In this document: in pieces, positions 43,030 to 50,576 of the stretch
Layout of the letters: the number at the start of each line of letters is the position of its first letter
Numbering within the stretch: position 1 is the stretch's first letter
Assembly (NCBI GenBank): GCA_017652705.1
Contig: JAGCAM010000080.1
Span: 1 to 61,015, forward strand
Length of the DNA: 61,015 nucleotides
Reading direction: 5' to 3'
Source: Kiritimatiellia bacterium
GTDB taxonomy: Bacteria; Verrucomicrobiota; Kiritimatiellia; RFP12; UBA1067
The notes under the pieces: model-generated
Seen by the model: only the letters and a program-made list of their open reading frames with translations
Database searches by the model: none
What the model was told of the DNA's origin: nothing
Position numbers and translations under genes: made by a program

Positions 43030-43962
43030 TCAGTACTCCAATTGACTGCCACCTATCGTCTCTCGCAGAATCGAATCGCCGGGGATGGCTTCCGGCGAAA
43101 TGGGGTCGACCGCGTTCAAAAGACGTATCATGTTCATGACCTGCCTGTCTTCACCGAGTTCCAGACGGCACCGTTCAAGAAGCCCGCCGACATAGAACTT
43201 CAACGCCGCAAGTTCATATGTAAGGTATGAATTGAACGCCGCGTCGGCGCCGGCGCGGAAGGGATCGATCCACTTCGCCTCGCCGGCGCGCACCTTGGGC
43301 CAGAGCCGCACGGTCTCGATCGGACTGCGTTTGCGGAACTGGTGGTCTCGTACCATGCGGCGCAGAAAACGGGCGTCGGAAGGCGACGGCGTGATGCCGC
43401 CGAACACGTCCAGATTGGGGCGGGGTTCGATGAAGACGCGGAACTTCACGGCGTCGTCGATTCCTTCGGTCAGCCGCGGATTCAGCGCGTGGATGCCTTC
43501 CAGCACTATCATCCCCCCTTCGGGCACTGAAATCAACTCGTCGGTGAAGACCGGCCGGTGATTCACGAAATCGAAGCGCCGGCGTTTGACCGGTTCGCAG
43601 CGCATCAACGCGTTCATGTCATCCGCCAGCTGCCGGATGTCCACGCATTCCACGTGTTCATAGTCGAGTTCGCCGTTTTCGTCGCGGGGGGTCAAGTCAT
43701 CGCCGACGAAGTAATCGTCGGTCGAGATGTTGATCGCCGCGGGGCGGTCGTTCACCAGCAGCTGGGTGCAGAGCCGTTTGGCGGTGGTGGTTTTGCCCGC
43801 GGCGGAAGCCCCGGTGACGAGCACCAGCCTTGCGCCGCGGCGATCGCATATTTCATCGGCGATGCGCGAGAGATATTTGACCTGCTTCGCCTCCGCCACG
43901 CGGATCACCTCGTTGACGGCGCCGGCGGCGATGTACATGTTGAGTTCTTCGCTGGTCATCAT
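43030..43962 (-). CDS. Uridine kinase/phosphoribulokinase-family nucleoside kinase
   Basis: 310 residues. The P-loop VTGASAAGKTTTA lies at 50-62. The STDDYFVGDDLTPRDENGEL stretch (about 85-104) matches the uridine kinase substrate region (DSFY-like), and MIVLEGIHALNP is the Walker B-like strand. Residues 1-40 form an extra helical segment, seen in the longer bacterial kinases that are fused to a tRNA-synthetase-like domain in other phyla; here that domain is missing. It probably phosphorylates uridine or cytidine. The start ATG overlaps the nadK stop as ATGA. Confidence 0.85.
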   Translation of the reverse strand: MMTSEELNMYIAAGAVNEVIRVAEAKQVKYLSRIADEICDRRGARLVLVTGASAAGKTTTAKRLCTQLLVNDRPAAINISTDDYFVGDDLTPRDENGELDYEHVECVDIRQLADDMNALMRCEPVKRRRFDFVNHRPVFTDELISVPEGGMIVLEGIHALNPRLTEGIDDAVKFRVFIEPRPNLDVFGGITPSPSDARFLRRMVRDHQFRKRSPIETVRLWPKVRAGEAKWIDPFRAGADAAFNSYLTYELAALKFYVGGLLERCRLELGEDRQVMNMIRLLNAVDPISPEAIPGDSILRETIGGSQLEY

Positions 43963-44744
43963 TTCACGTTCGATCCCGACCAGCCGAGTTTGCGCGCGAG
44001 CACTTCATATGGGTCGTAGCCTTCGAGCTCCACGAGTTTGGCCGTCGCCGCCGCCTTGGCGATCTCCACCGAAGCGCCGTCCTCCAAAGTGAGCACGTCG
44101 GCGCCGTCGGCGTACACCTCGGTCTTCGCGGAGCCTCCTTCGCCGCGGGAGCGGGCGGTTACGGTGAACCGCACCGTGTCTTTAACGACGAGCGGCCGCA
44201 CGGCGAGCGCGTGGGGATTCATCGGCGTTACCACGATGCTGCCGGAGTCTGGCATGAGAACCGGCCCCCCGGCGGCGAGAGAGTAGGCGGTCGAACCCGT
44301 CGGCGTGGCGAAGATGAGCCCGTCGGCCATGTAGTGGGTGACGAGCTTGCCGTCGGCTTTCAAATCAAGAAGTCTGGAGCGCCCGCTCATCTCTTTGGTC
44401 ACCACGATGTCGTTGAGCGCGGCGAAACGCCCGTTCAGCTCGATCATGCACCGCTCGGAAATGCGGTACCGGCCGGACGCCAGTTTTTGCAGCGCGAGGT
44501 CGAAATCCTTTTCCCCCACGCTGGAGAGGTAGCCGAGCCCGCCGAGGTTGAGCCCGAGAACCGGCGTGCCAGGAAACTCATGCACCGCGCGCAGGATGGT
44601 GCCGTCACCGCCGAGCGCCACCACCGCGTCGGAAGGGCCTTCCCCGACCACTTCAAAGCCGAGCGCGGGCGCCGCCGCCGCGAGACGCTCGCGCACCGGG
44701 ACACCGCCCGGCTTGTCGCCGTTCACGTAAAATCGAAGCTTCAT
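43959..44744 (-). CDS. nadK: NAD kinase
   Basis: 261 residues, slightly short for the family (about 280-300). It converts NAD to NADP. The GGDGT motif (VVALGGDGTILRA) is at 45-49, and the NE/D motif region is LNDIVVTKE. The glycine-rich loop is ADGLIFATPTGSTAYSLAAGGP and the C-terminal motif is DGADVLTLEDGASVEI. The sequence starts MKLRFYVNGD. The ATG is only seven bases downstream of a perfect TGGTATAAT, so the transcript should start at the A of ATG (leaderless), and there is no Shine-Dalgarno. It is the first gene before the uridine-kinase-like gene and uppP. Confidence 0.95.
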   Translation of the reverse strand: MKLRFYVNGDKPGGVPVRERLAAAAPALGFEVVGEGPSDAVVALGGDGTILRAVHEFPGTPVLGLNLGGLGYLSSVGEKDFDLALQKLASGRYRISERCMIELNGRFAALNDIVVTKEMSGRSRLLDLKADGKLVTHYMADGLIFATPTGSTAYSLAAGGPVLMPDSGSIVVTPMNPHALAVRPLVVKDTVRFTVTARSRGEGGSAKTEVYADGADVLTLEDGASVEIAKAAATAKLVELEGYDPYEVLARKLGWSGSNVK

Positions 44745-44751
44745 TGCAGAT

Positions 44752-44760
44752 ATTATACCA
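44752..44760 (-). promoter_or_regulatory. Extended -10 promoter of nadK (leaderless)
   Basis: TGGTATAAT, -10 at 44752-44757, TGG at 44758-44760 on the minus strand. Seven bases separate the -10 from the ATG, the usual distance from a -10 to +1. It lies just beyond the DUF2851 gene stop. Confidence 0.55.
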
Positions 44761-44762
44761 TA

Positions 44763-45959
44763 TTATCCGCCATCGCACCGCGGTTCCAGGTTGTTTTCGC
44801 ATCCAGGCGTCGGCGGTTCGAGCAGCACGCAGTCGCCGCAGTCCGGATGAAACCGCAGACAGCAGTCGCGATAAATCTGCAGCAGCCCCTGGATGAGCAG
44901 GCCGTTGGTCGAATAAAACGCCGCCGGGTTGTGATCCCGCCCGAACATGCGGAACGCCGTGAGACGCACCGGCTCTGAGACGTCTTCGGGCGGCAGCCAT
45001 GCCGGCGGCTCCCCCAGCCGGTTCTCGGCGAGCGCGAACGGCGCGATCACGTTCGCCAGCACAGCCGAGGCTCGTCCCCTGCCCAGATACCGCCCGCCGC
45101 ACATGGCCGCGACCATCGCCCGGCAGCCCATGACCGAAAAGTCGTCGGTCTCCGTGAATTTCATGATCGGCGTCGCGGTGAAGATGCCGGCGGCGCAGGC
45201 GAGCCGGCGTTCCGGAGTGTTGCCGGGTCTGATTCCGCGACGGTCCCATTCTTCGAAGCCGCCGGCGACCAGCATCGCCGTCTTCGCCGCCTCGCCGTCT
45301 TCGGGCAGGACGGCGATCGGCAACCGCTCGGCGACGCGGCGGAACTGCGCCTGGTTGCGCTTGTAACCGAGAGCCGTCATCACCTCCTCGTAGAACACCT
45401 GCCGCCGGTCTGCCGACGGAGCGTCCAGCCGGCCCGACATCCGCCGCGCCTTCGCCCTGAGCCGGTGCCGCCCGGCCTCGGCGAGCACCCGGCGCGCAAC
45501 GTCTGGATCGGAGCCGATTTTCGATTCGCAGGGGCGGGCGCCGGCGGGAAGCCTCGCATACGGGTATGCGGCGAGATCGATCTGCTCGGGCGAAAACGAC
45601 GTGTCGGCCATCACGAAACGCCCGATCCAGATCGTCACCGCCCCCGGCGGCAGCGACGCCGGGTCGGGGCCGCAATTCCACGTGACGTGGGCGACCACGT
45701 TGCGGTAGCACGCGTCACGGCCGTGTCCGTGCAAATCCCAGTCCGCCGGACAGAGATGCACTTCGACGTCGCCGGCGACCCGGCGGTGTTCCCGCCCGAT
45801 TTCCAGAACCGCGTTGCGGAAGTCCGGCCCCGGACCGAAGTTCCATTCGCCGGGGCTTATGACCGTCACCTCGCTGCCGCGTCTGGTGTAAAGCCTCCTC
45901 GGTCTCAGCGCCTCGTCGTACCAGATCGCCTGGACGTGCCTCTCGGTAATTTTTTTCAT
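44763..45959 (-). CDS. DUF2851-family protein
   Basis: 398 residues. The family pattern is clear in the N-terminal third: [10 protein letters not shown], then [48 protein letters not shown], and Y[10 protein letters not shown]. DUF2851 proteins have an endonuclease-like PD-(D/E)xK N-terminal fold; the spaced D, E and H residues here fit, but activity has not been shown. The C-terminal end carries [21 protein letters not shown], a Cys cluster that may bind metal. It overlaps the recA stop as ATGA, so RecA and this protein are translated from one message, hinting at a DNA-repair role (inference). Confidence 0.88.
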   Translation of the reverse strand: MKKITERHVQAIWYDEALRPRRLYTRRGSEVTVISPGEWNFGPGPDFRNAVLEIGREHRRVAGDVEVHLCPADWDLHGHGRDACYRNVVAHVTWNCGPDPASLPPGAVTIWIGRFVMADTSFSPEQIDLAAYPYARLPAGARPCESKIGSDPDVARRVLAEAGRHRLRAKARRMSGRLDAPSADRRQVFYEEVMTALGYKRNQAQFRRVAERLPIAVLPEDGEAAKTAMLVAGGFEEWDRRGIRPGNTPERRLACAAGIFTATPIMKFTETDDFSVMGCRAMVAAMCGGRYLGRGRASAVLANVIAPFALAENRLGEPPAWLPPEDVSEPVRLTAFRMFGRDHNPAAFYSTNGLLIQGLLQIYRDCCLRFHPDCGDCVLLEPPTPGCENNLEPRCDGG

Positions 45960-46936
45960 GCCACGCTTTTCACTTTTTCGACGATGCTTTCGGCGATTTC
46001 CGGGTTCGCTTTGAGAAATTCCGCCGCCGCCTGCGCCCCCTGCGCGAGCTGCACCTCACCGTAGGCGAGCCAGCTGCCGCGCTTTTCGACGACGCCGCGC
46101 GAGATCGCCGCGTCCAGAATCGACCCCTCGCGCGATATCCCGCACGAGTAGAGTATGTCGAATTCCGCGGTGGCGAACGGCGCGGCGACTTTGTTCTTCA
46201 CGACCTTCACCCGCGTGCGGTTGCCGACGACGGCGCCCTCCTTGTTCTTTATGGCCCCGATGCGCTGCACCTGCAGTCGGCAGGTGGCGTAGAATTTGAG
46301 GGCCTTCCCCCCGGGGGTGGTCTCGGGATTGCCGAACATCACCCCGATTTTTTCGCGGACCTGATTGGTGAAAATGCACAGCGTGTTCGTCCGCGAAAGC
46401 GAAGAGGCGAGTTTTCTCATCGCCTGGGACATAAGCCGCGCCTGCAACCCGACATGGGCGTCGCCGATGTCACCGTCGATCTCGGCCCGGGGGGTGAGAG
46501 CGGCGACGGAATCCACCACCACGACGTCGACCGCGCCTGATTTAACGAGCTGTTCGCAGATGACGAGCGCCTCTTCGCCGCTGTTCGGCTGGGAGACCAG
46601 CAGCTCGTCGAGATTGACGCCGATTTTCCTGGCATAGCCGGGGTCGAGGGCGTGTTCGGCGTCGATGAACGCCGCGGTTCCCCCGGCGCGCTGGGCGTTG
46701 GCGACCGCGTGCAGCGCAAGCGTCGTTTTGCCGGAAGACTCGTGGCCGTAGCATTCGACGATTCTGCCGCGGGGCAGCCCGCCCACGCCGAGCGCCATGT
46801 CCAGCGGCAGGCAGCCGGTGGAGATGACGTCGATTGATTTGTCGGGGGAATCTCCGAGACGCAGGATGGACATCTCTCCGAATTCCTTCTTGATCGTTTT
46901 CATGGCCGTTTCAAGGGCGGCCGATATTTTATTCAT
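45956..46936 (-). CDS. recA: Recombinase RecA
   Basis: 326 residues from ATG 46936 ([20 protein letters not shown]). Walker [11 protein letters not shown] (64-73), [25 protein letters not shown] (L1 region), the [20 protein letters not shown] loop L2 region, and the [11 protein letters not shown] strand are intact. It is short: RecA is normally about 340-355 residues, and the acidic C-terminal tail that restrains filament formation is absent (the end is [14 protein letters not shown]). RecA catalyses homologous pairing and LexA-type cleavage. It lies between yraN (35-base gap) and DUF2851 (4-base overlap). Confidence 0.97.
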   Translation of the reverse strand: MNKISAALETAMKTIKKEFGEMSILRLGDSPDKSIDVISTGCLPLDMALGVGGLPRGRIVECYGHESSGKTTLALHAVANAQRAGGTAAFIDAEHALDPGYARKIGVNLDELLVSQPNSGEEALVICEQLVKSGAVDVVVVDSVAALTPRAEIDGDIGDAHVGLQARLMSQAMRKLASSLSRTNTLCIFTNQVREKIGVMFGNPETTPGGKALKFYATCRLQVQRIGAIKNKEGAVVGNRTRVKVVKNKVAAPFATAEFDILYSCGISREGSILDAAISRGVVEKRGSWLAYGEVQLAQGAQAAAEFLKANPEIAESIVEKVKSVA

Positions 46937-46971
46937 TTTCAACCTTTCCGCCGGGCATGCAGCGCCGGCCG

Positions 46972-47406
46972 TCAGTTCCATTTTACAAACCGGCCGGGGG
47001 CAGCGAACAGTCCGACCCCGGCGACATGATCGACGATCGGCTTCCCGCAGCCGGGAACGCCGTATATTTCGATGACGTCGAAGCGACACGCCCCGCGCCA
47101 TCTGTTGACCCGCCGCCAGGCGTTGCACGCCCTGCGGAGATTGCACCGCTTGCGCCGGTCGACGCTGCGCAGCCGCCTCGCGTAAGGCGAAAGCCGCGCA
47201 TGCTGCTTCACCTCCACGAAGACCATCGTGTCGCTCCGGCCTTCCCAGGCGACGATGTCGATTTCGAGCCTGCCGTCGCGCTTCACCGGATGGGCGTTGC
47301 GGTCGATGATCTCGAACCCGCCGCGGCGGAGATACTCCACCGCGACGGATTCGCCCCATTCGCCGTTGGCGACGCCGACGTTGAGCCCCTCACGCCGCGG
47401 AGGCAT
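46972..47406 (-). CDS. YraN-family (UPF0102) putative endonuclease
   Basis: 144 residues. The UPF0102 pattern is visible: [27 protein letters not shown] (about 10-37), then [26 protein letters not shown] (about 43-68), giving the restriction-endonuclease-like E..D...EVK catalytic set. The family is linked to DNA processing and commonly lies near comM/rnhB; here comM is one gene away and recA is next. The C-terminal 20 residues diverge. The ATG overlaps the preceding unknown gene by 17 bases. Confidence 0.88.
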   Translation of the reverse strand: MPPRREGLNVGVANGEWGESVAVEYLRRGGFEIIDRNAHPVKRDGRLEIDIVAWEGRSDTMVFVEVKQHARLSPYARRLRSVDRRKRCNLRRACNAWRRVNRWRGACRFDVIEIYGVPGCGKPIVDHVAGVGLFAAPGRFVKWN

Positions 47407-47980
47407 CGCGGAACCCTTTCGTCTGAGCCTCGTAGGCGGAGGTGTCGTGCGGAACCAGCATCGGAATGCCGAAACTCACCACGCTCATCGACCCCGAAAT
47501 CGCCTCGCAGAGGCCGACCGCCTCGGCGGGGTTGATCAGTATGCGCGAGCGCACGTCTTCGCCGCCCCCGGCCGGCGAACGGTACAGCTCCAGCGAGTAC
47601 CCGGGCAGCGGTTCGAGCACATGCCGCAGCTGGATGCTCGTCGCACCGCGCGGCGAACGGTGGTAAAGACCGTGGTCGCCGTCGATCGATTCGCACTCTC
47701 CCCGCAAAACCTGCAGGATCTTGCAAAGATCGGCGAACCCGAGTTTCACGCATATCGCGTTCTCCCAGTCAAACCGGGGAAACGTCGGGTTGGGGCCACG
47801 GCGGTCGCCGACCGTCATCTGGTTCGCCGCGCTCAGCATGATGCTCCCCTCCGTTGAATCGTGCGCCGGATGGAGCGCCATCTTGATCGCGCATCCGGTG
47901 CCTTTTGCGGTGGGGTGGTAGAACGCCAGCCTGGGCCGGTACTGGCCAGGCTGCGCGGGGGTTTTCGTCTCGTTGTTCAT
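47390..47980 (-). CDS. Conserved-looking cytoplasmic protein of unknown function between comM and yraN
   Basis: 196 residues from ATG 47980, following AAAGAAAGGAAAAAAAG; the frame extends upstream into comM, but the start here fits spacing and ribosome binding. The sequence has a compact folded feel: YRPRLAFYHPTAKGTGCAI, AANQMTVGDRR, FADLCKILQVLRGE, ATSIQLRHV, YSLELYRSP and ILINPAEAVGLCEAI. The alternation of basic beta strands and a final helix is like single-stranded nucleic-acid-binding folds (Whirly/MRP type), and its position between comM, yraN and recA would fit DNA uptake or repair. I do not recognise a named family and the fold idea is speculative. Confidence 0.75.
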   Translation of the reverse strand: MNNETKTPAQPGQYRPRLAFYHPTAKGTGCAIKMALHPAHDSTEGSIMLSAANQMTVGDRRGPNPTFPRFDWENAICVKLGFADLCKILQVLRGECESIDGDHGLYHRSPRGATSIQLRHVLEPLPGYSLELYRSPAGGGEDVRSRILINPAEAVGLCEAISGSMSVVSFGIPMLVPHDTSAYEAQTKGFRDASAA

Positions 47981-48015
47981 CTTTTTTTCCTTTCTTTTTG
48001 TGTTTGCCGGTAAAT

Positions 48016-49563
48016 CTACATCCAGAACGAATTGTCTTCTTCGTCCAGCCTGCGGAAGGTCAAAGCCTCCATCAGATCCTCGTCGGCGACCGCTTCGCCG
48101 CCCCTCAGATCGGCGAGCGTCCTCGCCACCCTGAGCACTTTGTCGTACGCCCGGGCGGACAGATTGAGCCGTTCGATGATGCGCACCAGACGTTCCCTCC
48201 CGGCTGCGGAGAAAAGGCAAGCTTTGGCCAGATCGCGGCTGCGCACGTCGGCGTTGGTGTGCACCCCCGGCATGCCGCGGTATCGCTCGGCCTGGATCGC
48301 CCTCGCCTTCATGATGCGGCCGCGGATCGCCGCGCTCGGCTCGCCCTCCTCCATGACGGGCAGTTTTTTAACCTCCACCGGCGGCACTTCGATCTGGATG
48401 TCGATGCGGTCCAGCAGCGGGCCCGACACCCTGCTCTGGTATTTCATGACCGTGTTCTGGGAACATCTGCACGGGTGTGTCCGGTCGTTGTAGTATCCGC
48501 ACGGGCAGGGGTTCATCGCCGCCACGAGCATGAACTTCGACGGATAGTCGCACACCGCGGCAGCCCGGGACACGCCGACGTGACCGTCCTCCAGCGGCTG
48601 GCGCAGCACTTCGAGCGCGTGCCTCGGGAACTCCGCGAACTCGTCGAGAAAGAGAACGCCGCGGTGCGCGAGAGAAACCTCCCCCGGCATCGGATGCGCC
48701 CCGCCGCCGAGCAGACCGATCGAACTCACCGTGTGGTGCGGCGCGCGGAACGGACGGCGGGTGACGAACCGTCCGTCCGATTTGGCCTCCCCCGCGACCG
48801 AATGAATGCGCGAAACCTCCAGCGCCTCTTCGACTGTGAGCGGCGGCAGTATCGATGGTATTCTGCGCGCGAGCATCGTCTTGCCCGAACCCGGCGAACC
48901 TATCATTAGGATGTTGTGGCCGCCGGCCACCGCCACCTCGATCGCCCGTTTCGCGTCCGCCTGCCCTTTCACGTCCGCGAAATCGTCGTACGAAAGCTCG
49001 TCGCGGCCGACGAGATCGCCGAGATCGGTGTAATGCGCCCTGATCGTCCGTTCGCCGTTAAGATACTGAACTGCCTCCTGCAGCACGTTCACCGGTATGA
49101 CGTCTATGCCGGGAACGACGCTCGCCTCCTCCGCGTCGGCGGCGGGCACGATCACCGCGCGGCGCCCGATGCGTTTCATCTCGAGCACTATCGGCAGTAT
49201 CCCGCGCACGTGGCGCACCTCGCCGGACAGCGCCAGCTCCCCCGCCAAAGCGTACTCTTCGAGATGCGCGTTTTTGATGGCCCCCGCCGCTTTAAGCAGT
49301 GACACCGCGATCGGCAGGTCGTATATCGGGCCTTCCTTCCTGACGTCCGCCGGCGCGAGATTCACCGTCACGTCGTATTCCTTCTTCAGCGCAAGGCCCT
49401 GGTTTTTCAACGCCTTTGGTATGCGGTCCTTAGCCTCCTTGACCGCGGTGTCGGGCAGCCCCACGATCGCGAACTGCGACGTGCCGATCTGCGAGTGGAC
49501 CTCGATCTCCACCGTCCTGGCGTCGACCCCGCTGATCGCGCCGGAATAACATTTTGCCAACAT
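48016..49563 (-). CDS. comM: YifB/ComM-family Mg-chelatase-like AAA+ ATPase
   Basis: 515 residues. ComM is a hexameric helicase that extends branch migration during natural transformation. The N-terminal Lon-protease-like domain (about 1-165, FAIVGLPDTAVKEAKDRI), Walker A MIGSPGSGKTMLARR (about 217-231), Walker B HRGVLFLDEFAEF, and sensor regions are intact. A Cys-rich hairpin NPCPCGYYNDRTHPCRC follows, then SGPLLDRIDI and the C-terminal helical lid. It is the only intact gene in the window that ends in TAG. It starts 66 bases downstream of the 11-bp-phased CTTAAG repeats and probably heads an operon with the next four genes. Confidence 0.94.
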   Translation of the reverse strand: MLAKCYSGAISGVDARTVEIEVHSQIGTSQFAIVGLPDTAVKEAKDRIPKALKNQGLALKKEYDVTVNLAPADVRKEGPIYDLPIAVSLLKAAGAIKNAHLEEYALAGELALSGEVRHVRGILPIVLEMKRIGRRAVIVPAADAEEASVVPGIDVIPVNVLQEAVQYLNGERTIRAHYTDLGDLVGRDELSYDDFADVKGQADAKRAIEVAVAGGHNILMIGSPGSGKTMLARRIPSILPPLTVEEALEVSRIHSVAGEAKSDGRFVTRRPFRAPHHTVSSIGLLGGGAHPMPGEVSLAHRGVLFLDEFAEFPRHALEVLRQPLEDGHVGVSRAAAVCDYPSKFMLVAAMNPCPCGYYNDRTHPCRCSQNTVMKYQSRVSGPLLDRIDIQIEVPPVEVKKLPVMEEGEPSAAIRGRIMKARAIQAERYRGMPGVHTNADVRSRDLAKACLFSAAGRERLVRIIERLNLSARAYDKVLRVARTLADLRGGEAVADEDLMEALTFRRLDEEDNSFWM

Positions 49564-49628
49564 TGCGTCCGTGCCTTTCCGTCCCTTAGGGGAACACGGA
49601 CATTATGGCATAAAAAGAAAAAAGATGT

Positions 49629-49667
49629 CTTAAGCGAATCTTAAGCGAATCTTAAGAAAACCTTAAG
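49629..49667. repeat. Four CTTAAG boxes at an exact 11-bp period
   Basis: CTTAAG occurs at 49629-49634, 49640-49645, 49651-49656 and 49662-49667; spacers are CGAAT, CGAAT and AAAAC. The unit is palindromic and recurs once per helical turn, as in direct-repeat operators of OmpR/PhoB-family response regulators, whose tandem half-sites are 10-11 bp apart. It lies 3 bases past the stop of an OmpR-type regulator gene and 66 bases upstream of the comM start, so comM is the most likely target. Confidence 0.7.
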
Positions 49668-49669
49668 AC

Positions 49670-50344
49670 TCATTTCACAATTTTGTATCCCGAAAGCCTG
49701 TCGTTGACTATGCAGCCAGCGGCGACGCCGAGCTTGCGGCGCAAGTTGTGCACATGCACGTAAACCATCCCCTCTTCGCAGTCGCAGTCCCTCCCGCGCA
49801 GACCTTCCACGATTTCCGCCTTGGTCAGAAAACGTCCGGCGGAGGCGGCGAGCAGCCGCAGGATGCCGCCTTCCGTCCGCGTGAGTTTTTCTTCGCCGCC
49901 GGCGCCGCCGGCGACCGACAGCGAATCGAGATCGACCTTCACCCTGCCGAGTTTCAGAACCGCCGACACGCTGTCGAAATCCTCCGTGCGCGACAGCGCC
50001 CGGCGCACGCGGGCGAGCAGCACCGCCTCGTCCGCGTCTTTTGAAATGTAGTCGTCGGCGCCGAGCCCGATGCCCCGCACCTGATCCGCCTCGGAATCCT
50101 TGGCGGTCAGAAATATAACCGGCAGCAGACGGTCGCCACCGCGGATTTCTTCGCAGACGCGAAAGCCGTTCATCCGCGGCATCATCACGTCGAGCAGCAC
50201 GAGATCGGGACGGCGCTCGGCGATTTTCTTCAGGGCGTCGTCGCCGTCGCGCGCGGTGCGCACCGCGAACCCCTCGCCTGCGAGCAGCGCCTTCAGGCCC
50301 TCGCGCATCGCGCGTTCGTCGTCGACTAAGAGTATCTCGTACAT
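49670..50344 (-). CDS. OmpR/PhoB-family response regulator, orphan
   Basis: 224 residues from ATG 50344 (homology begins MYEILLVDDE). Receiver domain: acidic pair D8/D9, phospho-acceptor D52 in LVLLDVMMPRMNG, conserved Thr in FLTAKD and Lys in DYISKDADE (the Pro that usually follows the Lys is Asp here). The C-terminal winged helix (about 130-224) has KLTRTEGGILRLLAAS and the recognition region YVHVHNLRRKLG. No histidine kinase gene is adjacent, so the partner is elsewhere or absent. The rubredoxin gene lies 25 bases upstream. The CTTAAG repeats just downstream are a candidate binding site. Confidence 0.92.
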   Translation of the reverse strand: MYEILLVDDERAMREGLKALLAGEGFAVRTARDGDDALKKIAERRPDLVLLDVMMPRMNGFRVCEEIRGGDRLLPVIFLTAKDSEADQVRGIGLGADDYISKDADEAVLLARVRRALSRTEDFDSVSAVLKLGRVKVDLDSLSVAGGAGGEEKLTRTEGGILRLLAASAGRFLTKAEIVEGLRGRDCDCEEGMVYVHVHNLRRKLGVAAGCIVNDRLSGYKIVK

Positions 50345-50369
50345 CTCGGCCGCGCCCGCGCCGGGCGCG

Positions 50370-50507
50370 TCACGCCTCCTGGAACTCGGACTTGCCCACC
50401 CCGCACACCGGGCAGGTCCAGTCATCGGGCAGATCTTCGAACGCGACGCCGTTGTTGTCGTCGGGGTTGTACTCCCAGCCGCAGATTTTGCAGACGTATT
50501 TCTTCAT
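50370..50507 (-). CDS. Short rubredoxin
   Basis: 45 residues, translated directly from the minus strand. [17 protein letters not shown] opens it, with CKIC (CxxCG) and later [10 protein letters not shown], the second CxxCG of the FeS4 site; EDLPDDW is conserved. Usual rubredoxins have 52-54 residues; this one lacks about seven in the loop between the Cys pairs, like the 45-residue rubredoxin known from Desulfovibrio desulfuricans. It carries one electron in anaerobic redox or oxygen-detoxification chains. It has a strong CGGAGGAG ribosome binding site, a TGATATAAT promoter, and the response regulator gene directly after it. Confidence 0.93.
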   Translation of the reverse strand: MKKYVCKICGWEYNPDDNNGVAFEDLPDDWTCPVCGVGKSEFQEA

Positions 50508-50533
50508 TTTTTCTCCTCCGTTTATTGAGGACT

Positions 50534-50542
50534 ATTATATCA
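50534..50542 (-). promoter_or_regulatory. Extended -10 promoter of rubredoxin and response regulator
   Basis: TGATATAAT on the minus strand, -10 at 50534-50539. The leader is about 20 bases with CGGAGGAG. Rubredoxin and the regulator (25-base gap) are probably co-transcribed. Confidence 0.45.
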
Positions 50543-50576
50543 TTTTTCCGGCGCGGACGCCGCGCCGCGGGCCGGC

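Noticed and set aside
46937-47359. N-terminal extension of recA to 467 residues
   Set aside because: The added part overlaps yraN in another frame and is arginine-rich. RecA homology starts at MNKISAALE (46936).
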